A stretch of 64,000 nt of DNA. Source: Candidatus Sulfopaludibacter sp. SbA3 (GTDB taxonomy: Bacteria > Acidobacteriota > Terriglobia > Bryobacterales > Bryobacteraceae). The notes under the pieces are model-generated. The model did not search any database. It was not told the origin of the DNA and saw only the letters and a list, made by a program, of their open reading frames with translations. The DNA lies in the NCBI GenBank assembly GCA_945890485.1, contig CAMDCN010000009.1, positions 1-64,000 of the forward strand, in the 5' to 3' direction. How positions within the stretch are numbered: position 1 is the first letter of the stretch; each line of letters starts with the position of its first letter. Positions 62,865 through 64,000 of this stretch are shown in pieces. Made by a program: the position numbers and the translations under genes.

Positions 62865-63209
62865 TTAGAATGCCTGGACCGCCATTGATACTCTGGCCTC
62901 CAGTCGTCTGGGTAGGATATCTTTCGGATCGGGCCGTATCGAGCGTCGAACATCCTGTCCGGCCACCGTGAATCCGACTTCGGCTATCGTTATCGCGAAT
63001 GAATTCAGATTGATCACTTCGATCGATGCAAGCCTGTCATTCATCAAATCGACGCTGCTGGACAAGAAGCAATCCCGCCTGGTAGCCGTTAGTTTGGGGA
63101 TTACTCTGAGTCGAACCCGGCGCTGGAAGTAAAAGTTGTAGAGGCTAAGGTCCAAAGCAATTGTTCCGTTGATCGCTCCGATGATTGCGGCGGTGACACT
63201 CCAATTCAT
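62865..63209 (-). CDS. Hypothetical membrane-anchored protein
   Basis: 114 residues from ATG 63209. One N-terminal membrane segment (WSVTAAIIGAINGTIALDLSLYNFYF) followed by an Ig-like beta domain (LTATRRDCFLSSS; IEVINLNSFAITIAEVGFTVAG). It looks real by composition, but no family is recognised and nothing is known of its role. Confidence 0.65.
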   Translation of the reverse strand: MNWSVTAAIIGAINGTIALDLSLYNFYFQRRVRLRVIPKLTATRRDCFLSSSVDLMNDRLASIEVINLNSFAITIAEVGFTVAGQDVRRSIRPDPKDILPRRLEARVSMAVQAF

Positions 63210-63430
63210 CCGTCGCACCTCCCCATCCAAGCCCCGGAGGTATCTTTCGCAATTCGAACTTTCGCGCTAGCTCCAAGTGCATCCGCGCGGCCTCCTCGGA
63301 GTGTTGTCTTTCTCCGTGTAAAGGCAAATCGCCTCTTGCCGAGTTGTCGGATCTCCGTAGTCAATGCACGGCAGACCACCCCCGTCCAATGCACCTGGCC
63401 CCCAGTCGGCTTCCCCGCCAGCGGCGCGCC

Positions 63431-63447
63431 GGGCCTTCGAGGCCCGC
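63431..63447. repeat. Short palindrome
   Basis: CGGGCCT (63431-63437) and AGGCCCG (63441-63447) around TCG. A perfect 7-bp stem with a 3-base loop, in the non-coding stretch. No copy elsewhere was noticed. Confidence 0.4.
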
Positions 63448-63598
63448 CCCACCGCCAAAATTCACCTGCCACCAAATCGCCGGTGACGGCCCATCGAAAA
63501 ATATATGGATCCTCCAACTCAAACATTCAAAACCGTTTCTCCTTCACCAATCTCCGGCCCTCCCGGAATCCTTCGCCCCGGTTGCTACGGTTTCACTA

Positions 63599-63641
63599 AA
63601 TGGCGCTATCCTGCGGTTCACTTCCGCGGGGCAGCGCCATT
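63599..63641. repeat. Large two-part stem-loop upstream of the last gene
   Basis: Outer stem AATGGCGCT/AGCGCCATT (63599-63607, 63633-63641), a 2x2 internal loop, then an inner stem CCTGCGG/CCGCGGG (63610-63616, 63624-63630, with one G-T pair) and a 7-base loop. It lies 23 bases upstream of ATG 63665, without a U-run. It may be a 5' UTR element, a REP-like repeat or a terminator of the opposite strand. Confidence 0.6.
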
Positions 63642-63664
63642 CCAATTTCTCCTGGAGCAATCCC

Positions 63665-64000
63665 ATGGCAAAACCACTCACCGAAGAGCAAAAGCAACGT
63701 CGCGCCGAAATCGCGCGCGCCAACGGCCGCAAAAGCAAAGGGCCAGTCACTGCCGCCGGCAAACATCGCAGTTCGATGAACGCCATCACGGTCGGGAAGT
63801 TCGTCGAAGTGCACGAGCACGACTTGCCGCCCTTCGTCGCCAATCTCACCGCCAAGGATCGGAAGGCCTACATCAATCTCTATCAATCCAACCTGCGAAA
63901 CTTGCGGCCGAACTCCGAACACGAACTCTGGCTCGTGCGTTCAATCTCCGCCGAACAGTTTCAATTCGACCGCCATTGCAAAATCGAAGCGCTCGCACTC
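63665..64000 (+). CDS. N-terminal part of a multi-copy-type hypothetical protein (cut by window end)
   Basis: 112 residues visible, still open at the window end. AEIARANGRKSKGPVTAAGKHRSSMNAIT is the head of a family seen in multiple copies in Acidobacteria and Planctomycetes, typically NGxKSxGPxTxxGKxRSSxNAxxHGL-like. The rest (KAYINLYQSNLRNLRPNSEHELWLVRSISAEQFQFDRH) is helical. A role is not known. GGAG at 63653-63656 lies upstream of ATG 63665. Confidence 0.75.
   Translation, partial: MAKPLTEEQKQRRAEIARANGRKSKGPVTAAGKHRSSMNAITVGKFVEVHEHDLPPFVANLTAKDRKAYINLYQSNLRNLRPNSEHELWLVRSISAEQFQFDRHCKIEALAL

Larger units (their letters stand above)
63210..63664. other. Intergenic region with stem-loops and a doubtful ORF
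   Basis: 455 bases between the membrane protein and the last gene. It holds a CGGGCCT-TCG-AGGCCCG palindrome (63431-63447), a larger stem-loop (63599-63641), and a minus-strand ORF (63206-63526) without family, ribosome-binding site or convincing codon pattern. A decayed gene here cannot be excluded: parts of different minus-strand frames (for instance EEAARMHLELARKFELR near 63255-63300) look protein-like. Confidence 0.5.

Noticed and set aside
63206-63526. 106-residue minus-strand ORF
   Set aside because: No ribosome-binding site, no family, overlaps the start of the membrane protein gene; kept only as a possible decayed gene.

Overview
The window (GC-rich, 64 kb) most resembles an acidobacterial chromosome of the Solibacter/Bryobacter type (Bryobacterales). 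The evidence is the gene content: two proteins with the 'Solibacter C-terminal' type module, two VWFA-related acidobacterial-domain proteins, an Oar-like TonB-dependent receptor with an N-terminal carboxypeptidase-regulatory domain, several secreted PQQ-type beta-propellers, a winged-helix/TPR regulator, a sulfatase, and a twin-arginine-type oxidoreductase. No rRNA, CRISPR array, transposase or prophage was found. The species assignment is inference.

Layout. 1-4170 is the translation/transcription cluster tuf (3' part)-rpmG-tRNA-Trp-secE-nusG-rplK-rplA-rplJ-rplL, closed by a strong terminator and, unusually, not followed by rpoBC. 4201-6910 holds a secreted alpha/beta-hydrolase and a methyltransferase. 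6944-9811 (minus) is a nickel-uptake operon nikR-nikK-nikM-nikL-nikQ with no ATPase gene nearby. 9849-14838 holds a beta-propeller protein, a glycoside hydrolase, a sulfatase, an AlaX editing protein and a DUF2237 protein. 14815-21676 (minus) is a tight seven-gene run: DUF3108 protein, SGNH hydrolase, secreted unknown, atypical shikimate dehydrogenase, Gfo/Idh/MocA oxidoreductase, MTA phosphorylase, GT9-like transferase.

21719-36846 is rich in secreted proteins: a HEAT/lipoyl-like fusion, an esterase, a 1149-residue propeller/Ig-like protein, a winged-helix TPR regulator, a second propeller protein, a DUF3500 protein, a VWFA protein and the TonB receptor. 37198-40625 is a probable metal (zinc) transport module: DUF3299, DUF2796/ZrgA-like, ABC ATPase, permease, MerC-like. 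40708-47452 holds a PHP-type protein, a GT4 glycosyltransferase, an S24 peptidase, a VWFA protein, an M48 protease and a class V aminotransferase. 47388-49022 carries a DPM1-like GT2 and an EamA transporter.

49058-51875 is a translationally coupled kinase-phosphatase-acyl-CoA dehydrogenase operon that looks like a split version of the ACAD10/ACAD11 architecture for hydroxy-acid catabolism; an HSDL2-type SDR lies nearby. 53416-64000 holds cytochrome c', Solibacter-type secreted proteins, an amidase, an ECF sigma factor, a three-gene DUF883/YqjE/DUF3618 envelope-stress cluster, and at the edge the start of a family of unknown function preceded by a large stem-loop.

Most notable observations: (i) the last ~33 codons of the GT4 gene run antisense through a decayed second copy of the 3' end of the neighbouring S24 peptidase gene; (ii) the split ACAD10-like operon; (iii) a perfect 34-bp palindrome inside a coding sequence; (iv) a lipoyl-like domain inserted into a HEAT-like protein; (v) a nickel ECF transporter lacking its ATPase; (vi) a shikimate dehydrogenase lacking the usual shikimate-binding serine pair.
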